Assembly: GCA_007134805.1 (NCBI GenBank)
Contig: SLKB01000358.1
Span: forward strand, 1 to 6,556
Direction of reading: 5' to 3'
Length of the DNA stretch: 6,556 nt
Source: Paracoccaceae bacterium
GTDB lineage: Bacteria; Pseudomonadota; Alphaproteobacteria; Rhodobacterales; Rhodobacteraceae
Part shown: one piece after another, positions 1 through 5,410 of the stretch
Layout: the number at the start of each line of letters is the position of its first letter
Position numbering within the stretch: position 1 is the stretch's first letter
Program-made: the position numbers and the translations under genes
Notes under the pieces: generated by a model
What the model saw: only the letters and a program-made list of their open reading frames with translations
Told to the model about the DNA's origin: nothing
Database searches by the model: none

Positions 1-1088
1 CGGCGGTGGCGGTCCTCGGGCACATGGGCGATCCGCATGCCCCGACGCGCCTGGGCATCACAGCCAGCGCCCGAGAGCGGCAGATCAACGTTGTTGAGCC
101 GCGCCTTCCCCTCGGCCTCGCGCAGCCCGGCAAGCACCTCGAGCAGTTCCGACTGCCCATTGCCCGCGACCCCGGCGACGCCCAGGATTTCGCCCGCGCG
201 GATCCCGAACGAGATGCCGCGCAACCGTTCCACTCCCTGGCTGTCGGTGACGCGCAGCCCGTTCACCTCGAGGACCTGCGCCTGCGGGTTGGCGGCAGGT
301 TTTTCGACCCGCAAGAGCACCTTGCGCCCGACCATCAACTCGGCCAGCTCGGTCGGGCTGGTCTGGGCCGTCTTGCGTGTTGCCACGATCTCGCCGCGCC
401 GCATGACGCTGACGTCATCGGTCACATCCATGATCTCGCGCAGCTTGTGGGTAATCAGGATGATGGTCTTGCCCTGCTCTTTCAGCCCGCGCAGGATCCG
501 GAACAGGTGATCTGCCTCGGACGGTGTGAGGACACCTGTCGGCTCGTCAAGGATCAGGATATCCGCCTCGCGATAGAGCGCCTTGAGGATCTCCACGCGC
601 TGCTGATGGCCAACCGAGAGATCCTCGATCCGTGCGTCAGGATCCACCTTCAACTCAAATTCGCGCGCCAGATCCTTCAACAGCCCCCGTGCGCGCGACA
701 GCGATGGGCGCAAGAGCCGCCCGGCCTCGGCACCAAGGATCACGTTTTCCAGCACTGTGAAATTCTCGACAAGCTTGAAATGCTGGAAGACCATGCCAAT
801 CCCGGCCTTGATGGCCGACAGGCTGTCAGGGATTTCGGTGCGCTGGCCGTTGATCCAGATTTCGCCGGCATCCGCACGGTAAAAGCCATAGAGAATCGAC
901 ATCAGCGTCGACTTGCCCGCCCCGTTCTCTCCCACAATCCCGTGGATCGTGCCGCGCCGGACCTTGATCGAGATATCCTTGTTGGCCTGCACGGGCCCGA
1001 AGGCTTTTGAAATGCCCCGCAGTTCGATCGCCAACGGGGCCGTCGTCCCCGGATCCGGGGACGACGCGTTTGGGTCAGCGAGGCTCAT
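1..1088 (-). CDS. BMP-associated ABC importer ATPase (nucleoside/simple-sugar type), 3' end cut by window edge
   Basis: This is the ATP-hydrolysing subunit of an ABC importer; it would sit on the cytoplasmic face and drive uptake of the ligand caught by the adjacent BMP protein. 362 codons are visible. The first nucleotide-binding domain is complete: Walker A GENGAGKS (residues 53-60), Q-loop Gln102, signature LSVGHQQR (157-164), Walker B ILILDEP (177-183) and switch His214. A second domain begins near residue 270 and carries a degenerate P-loop, VAGVAGNGQSE (304-314). The double-domain layout, the LSVG signature and the weak second P-loop are usual for the RbsA/YufO-like tandem ATPases that partner BMP proteins (about 500 residues). 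The window ends at PEDRHR, so roughly the last third is missing. The ATG lies 7 bases after the binding-protein stop and has no clear Shine-Dalgarno, which suggests translational coupling. The ligand cannot be read from the ATPase itself. Confidence 0.93.
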   Translation of the reverse strand, partial: MSLADPNASSPDPGTTAPLAIELRGISKAFGPVQANKDISIKVRRGTIHGIVGENGAGKSTLMSILYGFYRADAGEIWINGQRTEIPDSLSAIKAGIGMVFQHFKLVENFTVLENVILGAEAGRLLRPSLSRARGLLKDLAREFELKVDPDARIEDLSVGHQQRVEILKALYREADILILDEPTGVLTPSEADHLFRILRGLKEQGKTIILITHKLREIMDVTDDVSVMRRGEIVATRKTAQTSPTELAELMVGRKVLLRVEKPAANPQAQVLEVNGLRVTDSQGVERLRGISFGIRAGEILGVAGVAGNGQSELLEVLAGLREAEGKARLNNVDLPLSGAGCDAQARRGMRIAHVPEDRHR

Positions 1089-1095
1089 CAAGCGC

Positions 1096-2088
1096 TCAGA
1101 ACGCGGGACAGCTGCTGTCGCTGCGGTAGTCGTGGACCGTCAACTCGCCAGAGATGATCGAGTCTTTCGCCGCCTCGACCGCCTCGCGCATCTCGGCGGT
1201 GATCAGATGCTCATTATGCTCGTCAACGGCATAGCCCACACCGCCCGCAGCCAGATCCATCCGGACGACGCCGGGCTCAAGCCCCGGGCCTTCGGTAAAG
1301 GCGTCATAAACGGCCTGATCGACAAGCTTCAGCATCGAGGTGAGCACCGAGCCCGGATGCAGGTGGTTCTGGTTCGAATCCACGCCGATCGAGAAGACGC
1401 TCTCATCCTCGGCCGCCTGCAACACCCCGAGCCCGGTTCCGCCTGCTGCAGCGAACACAACATCAGAGCCCTGCCCGATCTGGCCCCGCGCGATTTCGGT
1501 CCCGCGGACCGGGTCGTTCCAGGCGTCGGGAGTGTTGCCCGTGTAATTCACGATGATGTTGATATCGGGGTTCACGGCCCGTGCCCCTTGTGCATAGCCG
1601 CAGGCGAAGGCGGCGATCAGTGGGATCTCCATGCCGCCCACGAAGCTGATCGTGCCGGTTTCACTTGCCATCGCCGCAAGCATCCCGACGAGATAGCTGC
1701 CCTCCTGCTCGGCAAAGATCACCGAGCGCACATTCGGCAGATCGACCACTGCGTCGATCAGGACGAAACTGGTATCAGGATAATCGGGGGCCACTTCTTC
1801 CAGCGTGGGTGCATTCTGAAAGCCCATCACCACGACCGGGTTTGACCCCGCCTCGGCCAGCCGGCGCGCGAACTGGACGCGCTGCGCGGCCGAGGTCAGT
1901 TCGATCTCGCGGTAGCTCTCCCCCGTTTCCGCGCGCCAGCGTTCAGCGCCGTTATAGGCGGCCTCGTTGAAGGATTTATCGAACTTGCCGCCCAGATCGA
2001 AGATCAGCGCGGGCTGGTCGGCCTGCGCAAGCGTCGTGGTCAGCGCAAGGCTCGCGACTGCGCCGAGAAGAGGTTTGAGAGACGTCAT
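1096..2088 (-). CDS. BMP family ABC transporter substrate-binding protein (PnrA-like)
   Basis: This is a periplasmic ligand-binding protein of the Bmp family (Pfam Bmp / TmpC-PnrA), 330 residues, which is normal length. A Sec signal peptide is visible: Lys5, a hydrophobic stretch (6-21) and an AQA cleavage site after residue 23. There is no lipobox cysteine, so it should be soluble in the periplasm, unlike the lipoprotein members in Gram-positives and spirochaetes. Family landmarks are GGKFDKSFNEAA (33-44), MGFQNAPT (88-95), FVGGM (149-153), the glycine-rich AAAGGTGLGVL (213-223) and GVDSNQ (235-240). Characterised relatives bind purine nucleosides or other small molecules; which ligand is bound here is inference. 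The ATG at 2088 is preferred over in-frame starts further upstream because it opens the signal peptide and has AGGAG (2097-2101) 8 bases away. The ATPase gene follows after 7 bases. Confidence 0.93.
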   Translation of the reverse strand: MTSLKPLLGAVASLALTTTLAQADQPALIFDLGGKFDKSFNEAAYNGAERWRAETGESYREIELTSAAQRVQFARRLAEAGSNPVVVMGFQNAPTLEEVAPDYPDTSFVLIDAVVDLPNVRSVIFAEQEGSYLVGMLAAMASETGTISFVGGMEIPLIAAFACGYAQGARAVNPDINIIVNYTGNTPDAWNDPVRGTEIARGQIGQGSDVVFAAAGGTGLGVLQAAEDESVFSIGVDSNQNHLHPGSVLTSMLKLVDQAVYDAFTEGPGLEPGVVRMDLAAGGVGYAVDEHNEHLITAEMREAVEAAKDSIISGELTVHDYRSDSSCPAF

Positions 2089-2094
2089 GCAAGT

Positions 2095-2102
2095 ATCTCC
2101 TG
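2095..2102 (-). promoter_or_regulatory. Shine-Dalgarno of the BMP binding-protein gene
   Basis: On the minus strand this reads CAGGAGAT, with AGGAG 8 bases before the ATG at 2088. It fixes the start at the signal peptide and argues against a 38-residue upstream extension of the open frame. Confidence 0.8.
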
Positions 2103-2173
2103 TTGATCCACTGCGTCTTATTTTCGGTTGCGCAGAAGGTGTTCGGGCGGAAGGGTAAACAGCGATCCGGTAG

Positions 2174-2202
2174 TTTAATCCTGCATTCCGCCAAGGGGTC
2201 AA
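2174..2202 (-). promoter_or_regulatory. Possible sigma70-type promoter for the BMP importer genes
   Basis: On the minus strand, TTGACC (plus 2197-2202) is followed after 17 bases by ATTAAA (plus 2174-2179). The -35 matches the consensus at five of six positions, while the -10 is weak (three of six). It is in the right place, in the 110-base gap between the rimI stop and the binding-protein start, and about 85 bases before that ATG. The -35 overlaps the TGA stop of rimI (2199-2201). I see no convincing terminator in the gap, so read-through from the upstream genes is also possible. Confidence 0.35.
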
Positions 2203-2666
2203 CAGGAAATCGTCACGGCCCGCTGCGCCTCACTGAAAGTGATTTCGAGCGCGTCGAGACGTGCCTTGAAGACGAGCGCATCAACCGGAGGCTGCCCCGG
2301 CTTTCGGTAATATCCCTTGCGCCTTCCGTGCGGGGCAAAGCCGAGCCCTGTATAAAGCGCGCAGGCCGCGTGATTGTCGGCCGCAACTTCAAGAAAACAG
2401 GCGCGCGCTCCGCGATCGCGCGCCGTGATCAGGCCACGGGCGAGCACTGCGCGCGCAAACCCCTGTCGGCGCATCCGGGGCGATGTGGCAAGCGTCAGAA
2501 GCTCCGCTTCATCCGCGGCCACGCGAAAGAGCCCGAAAGCGTCTGCCCCACGCGTGCAGAGAAAGCAGGCAGGATCCTTGAGAAAACTCGCGAAATCGTT
2601 CTCGGTCCAGGGCGGGGGGCGCTCGAATGCCTGTGCGTGAAGGACGGCCAGCGCGGCGGGGCTCAT
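2199..2666 (-). CDS. rimI: GNAT-family protein N-acetyltransferase, RimI-like
   Basis: This is a predicted acetyl-CoA-dependent N-acetyltransferase of 155 residues; characterised RimI acetylates the N-terminal alanine of ribosomal protein S18. The GNAT core is visible: the beta4-alpha3 acetyl-CoA loop RMRRQGFAR (64-72), FLEVAADN (91-98) with Glu93 in the position of the RimI catalytic glutamate, and ALYTGLGF (103-110) with Tyr105 in the position of the catalytic tyrosine, followed by GRRKGYY (114-120), typical of RimI. The ATG at 2666 overlaps the tsaB stop as ATGA, so translation is probably coupled. tsaB next to rimI is a common bacterial arrangement and supports the name. A longer open frame running upstream to 3137 only shadows tsaB. 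Confidence in the fold is very high; the S18 specificity is inferred from family and context. Confidence 0.9.
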   Translation of the reverse strand: MSPAALAVLHAQAFERPPPWTENDFASFLKDPACFLCTRGADAFGLFRVAADEAELLTLATSPRMRRQGFARAVLARGLITARDRGARACFLEVAADNHAACALYTGLGFAPHGRRKGYYRKPGQPPVDALVFKARLDALEITFSEAQRAVTISC

Positions 2667-3307
2667 GGCAGAAGGACAGGCGGGCGCGCCGCAGGCGCTG
2701 CGGCATCGGCGCTCCGGATATAAAGCGCGGCCGGGCGCGGGTTTGGCTGACCCGCCCGCATCTGCCCGACATGGGCAATGGCGAGTGCGAGCGGGTAGAC
2801 AGCCTCGAGCACAGTGGCGCCTGTGCGCTGGGCGACCGCGACCGCCGCGTTTCCAGTGACCTGCGGCGCGTCGATGGCATGAAGTTCGGCGAGGTTCACA
2901 AGACGAGGGGGGCCGGGATCGGGTGTAAAGGATTGCAGATAGACCTGGTCGCGGCGGGCGTCTTCGGCCACCACCAGCGGGCGCGCCAGACCATGGGCGC
3001 GCGCCTCGAAACTGCTGACGCCGAGTGTCGGGCAGCCAAGGCCCAGCCCAAGCCCCCGCGCGGCTGCGATCGAGATTCGGATGCCCGTGAAATTGCCCGG
3101 CCCCACCCCAACGGCCAGCGCGCCGAGATCCCGCCACCGCGCACCGCCGTCGCGCAGCACGTCTTCAAGCAGCGGGATGAGCCGCTCTGCCTGCCCGCGC
3201 GCCATGGCCTCATGTGCCTGTGCGAGAACCGTGTCACCCTGCAACAAAGCGGCCGCGCAATGCGCGGCCGATGTGTCGAACCCAAGAACCAGTGGCTCAG
3301 ACGGCAA
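2663..3307 (-). CDS. tsaB: tRNA threonylcarbamoyladenosine biosynthesis protein TsaB
   Basis: TsaB is the non-catalytic partner of TsaD in the cytoplasmic TsaB-TsaD-TsaE complex that puts the threonylcarbamoyl group on A37 of ANN-decoding tRNAs. The 214-residue protein has the ASKHA-type start LGFDTSAAHCAAAL (8-21), the family hallmark VGPGNFTGIR (68-77), EDARRDQVY (115-123) and the C-terminal PAALYIRSADA (192-202). E. coli TsaB is slightly longer at about 231 residues. The start is TTG at 3307, overlapping the last 11 bases of nfuA. An in-frame TGA lies six codons upstream with no other start codon between, and GAGGTG (3315-3320) sits 7 bases before the TTG, so this start is well supported. 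The stop overlaps the rimI start. TsaB is normally essential or important, so this should be a conserved chromosomal locus. Confidence 0.94.
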   Translation of the reverse strand: MPSEPLVLGFDTSAAHCAAALLQGDTVLAQAHEAMARGQAERLIPLLEDVLRDGGARWRDLGALAVGVGPGNFTGIRISIAAARGLGLGLGCPTLGVSSFEARAHGLARPLVVAEDARRDQVYLQSFTPDPGPPRLVNLAELHAIDAPQVTGNAAVAVAQRTGATVLEAVYPLALAIAHVGQMRAGQPNPRPAALYIRSADAAAPAARPPVLLP

Positions 3308-3854
3308 CGGGCCGCACCTCGGTCACTTCGGGGATGTAGTGGCGCAGCAGGTTCTCGATCCCCATCTTCAGCGTCAGGGTGGACGAGGGGCAGCCGGCGC
3401 AGGCGCCCTTCATGTGCAGATAGACAACGCCCCGCTCGAACCCGTGAAAGGTGATGTCACCGCCATCCTGAGCGACAGCCGGGCGCACGCGCGTATCCAG
3501 CAATTCCTTGATCTGGCCCACGATCTCGCCATCCGGACCATCATGGACAGCGTGCCCTTCCTCGGCCTCGCCGATGATCACCGGGGCGCCGGTCTGGAAA
3601 TGCTCCATGATGGAGCCCAGGATTTCGGGCTTGAGATGCTGCCACTCGACGTCCTCGGCCTTGGTAACCGTGATGAAGTCCGACCCGAGAAATACGCCCA
3701 TCACCCCCGGCACGCGAAACAGCCGCTCCGCGAGGGGCGAGCTTGCGGCGGCCTCGACATTCGGGAAATCGGCCGTACCCACGCCCAGCACGTCCTGCCC
3801 GGGCAGGAATTTCAGAGTGGCTGGGTTGGGGGTGGATTCTGTCTGGATGAACAT
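3297..3854 (-). CDS. nfuA: NfuA-type Fe-S cluster carrier (Nfu N-terminal plus NifU C-terminal domains)
   Basis: This is a cytoplasmic carrier that delivers [4Fe-4S] clusters to apoproteins. The 185 residues hold an N-terminal Nfu domain (about 1-88; starts MFIQTESTPNPATLKFLPG, the eukaryotic NFU1/alphaproteobacterial type rather than the A-type-like domain of E. coli NfuA) and a C-terminal NifU domain (about 110-180) with the cluster-binding CAGC motif (Cys152, Cys155) within GACAGCPSS. The start is ATG 3854, because AGGAG (3862-3866) lies 7 bases away; a GTG two codons earlier is only 1 base from that site. tsaB begins inside its last codons and the divergent threonine aldolase gene lies upstream. 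'nfuA' is used in the broad sense; 'NifU family protein' is equally valid. Confidence 0.93.
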   Translation of the reverse strand: MFIQTESTPNPATLKFLPGQDVLGVGTADFPNVEAAASSPLAERLFRVPGVMGVFLGSDFITVTKAEDVEWQHLKPEILGSIMEHFQTGAPVIIGEAEEGHAVHDGPDGEIVGQIKELLDTRVRPAVAQDGGDITFHGFERGVVYLHMKGACAGCPSSTLTLKMGIENLLRHYIPEVTEVRPVAV

Positions 3855-3861
3855 GGTCACG

Positions 3862-3866
3862 CTCCT
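3862..3866 (-). promoter_or_regulatory. Shine-Dalgarno of nfuA
   Basis: AGGAG on the minus strand lies 7 bases from the ATG at 3854. It selects that ATG over the GTG at 3860. Confidence 0.75.
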
Positions 3867-3875
3867 GTCTTCATG

Positions 3876-3906
3876 AGGATATGCGCCCTGCCCTGTCGCC
3901 TGTCAA
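3876..3906 (-). promoter_or_regulatory. Possible nfuA promoter
   Basis: On the minus strand a perfect -35 hexamer TTGACA (plus 3901-3906) precedes a TATCCT element (plus 3876-3881) by 19 bases; CATATC at 17 bases is an alternative -10. It lies 22 bases before the nfuA ATG, so the leader would be very short. It would drive nfuA-tsaB-rimI. The call rests only on hexamer match and position. Confidence 0.4.
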
Positions 3907-3941
3907 GGCAGCCCGGTTGACACGACCGGGTCCTGCGTCAA
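3901..3941. repeat. Inverted TTGAC(A) half-sites between nfuA and the threonine aldolase gene
   Basis: TGTCAA (3901-3906) and TTGACA (3917-3922) form a perfect 6-base inverted pair with a 10-base spacer. A third half-site, GTCAA (3937-3941), pairs in turn with TTGAC at 3917-3921 and encloses the odd palindrome GACCGGGTC (3924-3932). The two TTGACA copies could simply be the -35 elements of divergent promoters; the plus-strand copy has no good -10 at 16-18 bases. Alternatively the array is a regulator-binding site controlling both directions. Confidence 0.45.
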
Positions 3942-3972
3942 GGGTACAGCGTCGTTGTTGACAGGGGCCTCC

Positions 3973-5037
3973 ATGTATCTCGCATCCGACAACACTTCCG
4001 GTGTGCCCGGCCAGATCCTCGCCGCCCTCGCCGCGGCCAATGCAGGCTTCGTGCCCGGCTACGGGGCCGACCCGGCGATGGATTCGCTGCGCACGCAGCT
4101 TCGCGCGCTGTTCGAGGCCCCCGCGGCCGAGGTGTTCCTCGTGACCACCGGATCGGCCGCGAATGCACTGGCGCTGGCCAGCCATTGCCCGCCCTGGGGG
4201 GCCATCTACTGCCACCGGCTCGCGCATATCGAGGTCGATGAATGTGGCGCGCCGGAATTCTTCACTGGCGGTGCGAAGCTCGTTCACGTTGCCGGACGCA
4301 ACGGCATGATGAGCGCGCAGGCGCTGGAAGCGGCACTGCGCAGCGCAGGGCGCGGCGTTGTCCATAATGTCCAGCCCGGCATGCTCAGCCTGACCAATCT
4401 GACCGAATGCGGCACGCTGATGCGGCCCGAGGACATCGCGGACCTGGCCGCGATCGCGCATCACCACGGCCTGCCAGTCCATCTCGATGGCGCGCGCTTT
4501 GCCAATGCCCTTGTTGCGGCAGGCGCAACCCCCGCCGAGATGAGCTGGAAAGCGGGCGTCGATGTCCTGTGCCTGGGCGGGACAAAGAACGGTCTGATGG
4601 GCGTCGAGGCGGTGATCCTGTTCGATCCGGCCCGCGCCTGGGAATTCGTGTTGCGGCGCAAGCGTGGCGGACATCTGATGTCGAAGCATAGGTTCATGTC
4701 CGCGCAGATGGTGGGCTGGATCGAAGGCGATCTCTGGCGCGAGCTTGCGGGCCATGCCAACGCGATGGCCGAACGCCTCGAAGCCGGGCTTGCCCGCCAA
4801 GCGGAGGTCGAGTTGATCTACCCGCGCGGCGGCAACATGATCTTCGCGCGCTGGCCAGAAGCGCGGCATGCGCAGTTGCAGGCAGCCGGGGCGCAGTACT
4901 TCGTGATGCCTGCGTCGCAAGGTGACGACCCCGATGACGATCCGCGCGCGCTGGCGCGACTGGTCACATCCTGGTCAACGACGGACGCGCAGATCGACGC
5001 GTTTCTGGCGCTTTTCGACCGCCCCGCGGGCCGCTAG
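3973..5037 (+). CDS. ltaE: Low-specificity L-threonine aldolase (PLP-dependent)
   Basis: This enzyme cleaves L-threonine and L-allo-threonine to glycine and acetaldehyde (and runs in reverse with various aldehydes), using pyridoxal phosphate in the cytoplasm. The 354 residues match the usual length of fold-type I threonine aldolases. Visible landmarks are LASDNTSG (3-10), GYGADP (29-34), the phosphate-binding TTGSAANALAL (58-68), the ring-stacking His in HRLAHIEVDECG (81-92, His85), HLDGARFAN (170-178) with Asp172 contacting the PLP nitrogen and Arg174 the substrate carboxylate, and the Schiff-base lysine Lys205 in CLGGTKNG (200-207). The GGTKNG context is that of the Pseudomonas-type enzyme rather than E. 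coli LtaE. ATG 3973 is chosen because homology starts there and AGGGG (3963-3967) lies 5 bases upstream; an earlier in-frame TTG adds nothing recognisable. Its TAG stop interlocks with the stop of the convergent lipoprotein gene. Confidence 0.93.
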   Translation: MYLASDNTSGVPGQILAALAAANAGFVPGYGADPAMDSLRTQLRALFEAPAAEVFLVTTGSAANALALASHCPPWGAIYCHRLAHIEVDECGAPEFFTGGAKLVHVAGRNGMMSAQALEAALRSAGRGVVHNVQPGMLSLTNLTECGTLMRPEDIADLAAIAHHHGLPVHLDGARFANALVAAGATPAEMSWKAGVDVLCLGGTKNGLMGVEAVILFDPARAWEFVLRRKRGGHLMSKHRFMSAQMVGWIEGDLWRELAGHANAMAERLEAGLARQAEVELIYPRGGNMIFARWPEARHAQLQAAGAQYFVMPASQGDDPDDDPRALARLVTSWSTTDAQIDAFLALFDRPAGR

Positions 5038-5306
5038 CGCAGGCGGTCTTCGGCCCCGAGCATCTGCGCGCGCGTCTCTGGTGCGATCACGTCGGCGCGC
5101 AACGCTACAGCGCGCGCGCGCAAGGCCGCCGCGCGGGCTTCGGTTTCGGCGGCAGGATCGGACGCTCCCCTCTCGTCGAAGCGCGCCTGCGCGAGGATCT
5201 CGGACAGGGGCAACAGGACCGGAGCCTCGGTCTGCGACTCTCGCGCGGCCGTGTCGCATCCGACAAGGGCGGTCGTTCCCAGACACAGCATCAACGCGCG
5301 CAGCAC
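5034..5306 (-). CDS. Small predicted lipoprotein, function unknown
   Basis: I do not recognise the family. The 90-residue product begins with a short lipoprotein signal: Arg3, a hydrophobic core (4-13) and the lipobox LVGC, with Cys17 as the acylated residue; the next residue, Asp18, would favour inner-membrane retention by the E. coli rule, which may not hold here. The mature part is a linker with acidic and proline residues followed by an Ala/Arg/Glu-rich helix (about 45-72), and it ends in DRLR. The GTG start at 5306 is preferred because GGGAGGG (5314-5320) lies 7 bases upstream; the open frame extends to 5360 but that would bury the signal peptide. Convincing lipobox, good ribosome site and stop-codon interlock with the threonine aldolase gene support it as real. 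The promoter could be TTGCGC-18-TATCAC (plus 5339-5368), which would overlap the palindrome. Confidence 0.72.
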   Translation of the reverse strand: MLRALMLCLGTTALVGCDTAARESQTEAPVLLPLSEILAQARFDERGASDPAAETEARAAALRARAVALRADVIAPETRAQMLGAEDRLR

Positions 5307-5313
5307 TGGCGAA

Positions 5314-5320
5314 CCCTCCC
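5314..5320 (-). promoter_or_regulatory. Shine-Dalgarno of the small lipoprotein gene
   Basis: GGGAGGG on the minus strand lies 7 bases before the GTG at 5306. It decides between this start and longer in-frame options. Confidence 0.65.
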
Positions 5321-5363
5321 GTTTGACGCCTCCGTTGCGTGATAGCCGTTGGGCGGACACAAG

Positions 5364-5379
5364 CGCAAGCAGGCTTGCG
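5364..5379. promoter_or_regulatory. Perfect 16-base palindrome, candidate TetR-family operator
   Basis: CGCAAGC (5364-5370) and GCTTGCG (5373-5379) are exact inverted copies separated by AG. The site lies between the divergent lipoprotein and TetR genes, 31 bases before the TetR ATG. Outside it, GGCGG (5352-5356) and CCGCC (5383-5387) form a second, slightly off-centre inverted pair. TetR-family proteins commonly bind 14-20-base palindromes next to their own genes and repress divergent transcription, so autoregulation is likely. The right side of the possible lipoprotein -35 also falls in it. A stem-loop acting in RNA is a less likely alternative. Confidence 0.55.
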
Positions 5380-5410
5380 TCCCCGCCATGTTCTGGCGCA
5401 TCTAGGCATC

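Noticed and set aside
6..1010. Long open frame on the plus strand (about 334 codons) opposite the ABC ATPase
   Set aside because: It is the antisense of a gene with intact Walker A, signature and Walker B motifs. Its product has no recognisable domain and the composition of a GC-rich shadow frame.
913..1845. Plus-strand open frame of about 310 codons over the BMP binding protein and ATPase start
   Set aside because: It spans the junction of two well-supported minus-strand genes and has no motif, so it is a shadow.
2089..2198. Purine or other riboswitch in the leader of the BMP importer genes
   Set aside because: The leader is only about 85 bases from the putative promoter. I found neither a conserved aptamer core nor a terminator/antiterminator pair.
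2089..2202. 38-residue N-terminal extension of the BMP binding protein
   Set aside because: It would bury the signal peptide. A good Shine-Dalgarno supports the ATG at 2088, and the extension covers the likely promoter region.
2667..3137. N-terminal extension of the RimI frame to 312 residues
   Set aside because: The extra part is the out-of-frame shadow of tsaB. The GNAT homology starts at the ATG at 2666, which overlaps the tsaB stop in the usual way.
3871..4920. Minus-strand open frame of about 349 codons opposite the threonine aldolase
   Set aside because: The plus-strand frame has the full set of PLP-enzyme motifs. The antisense product is Arg/His/Gly-rich without domains.
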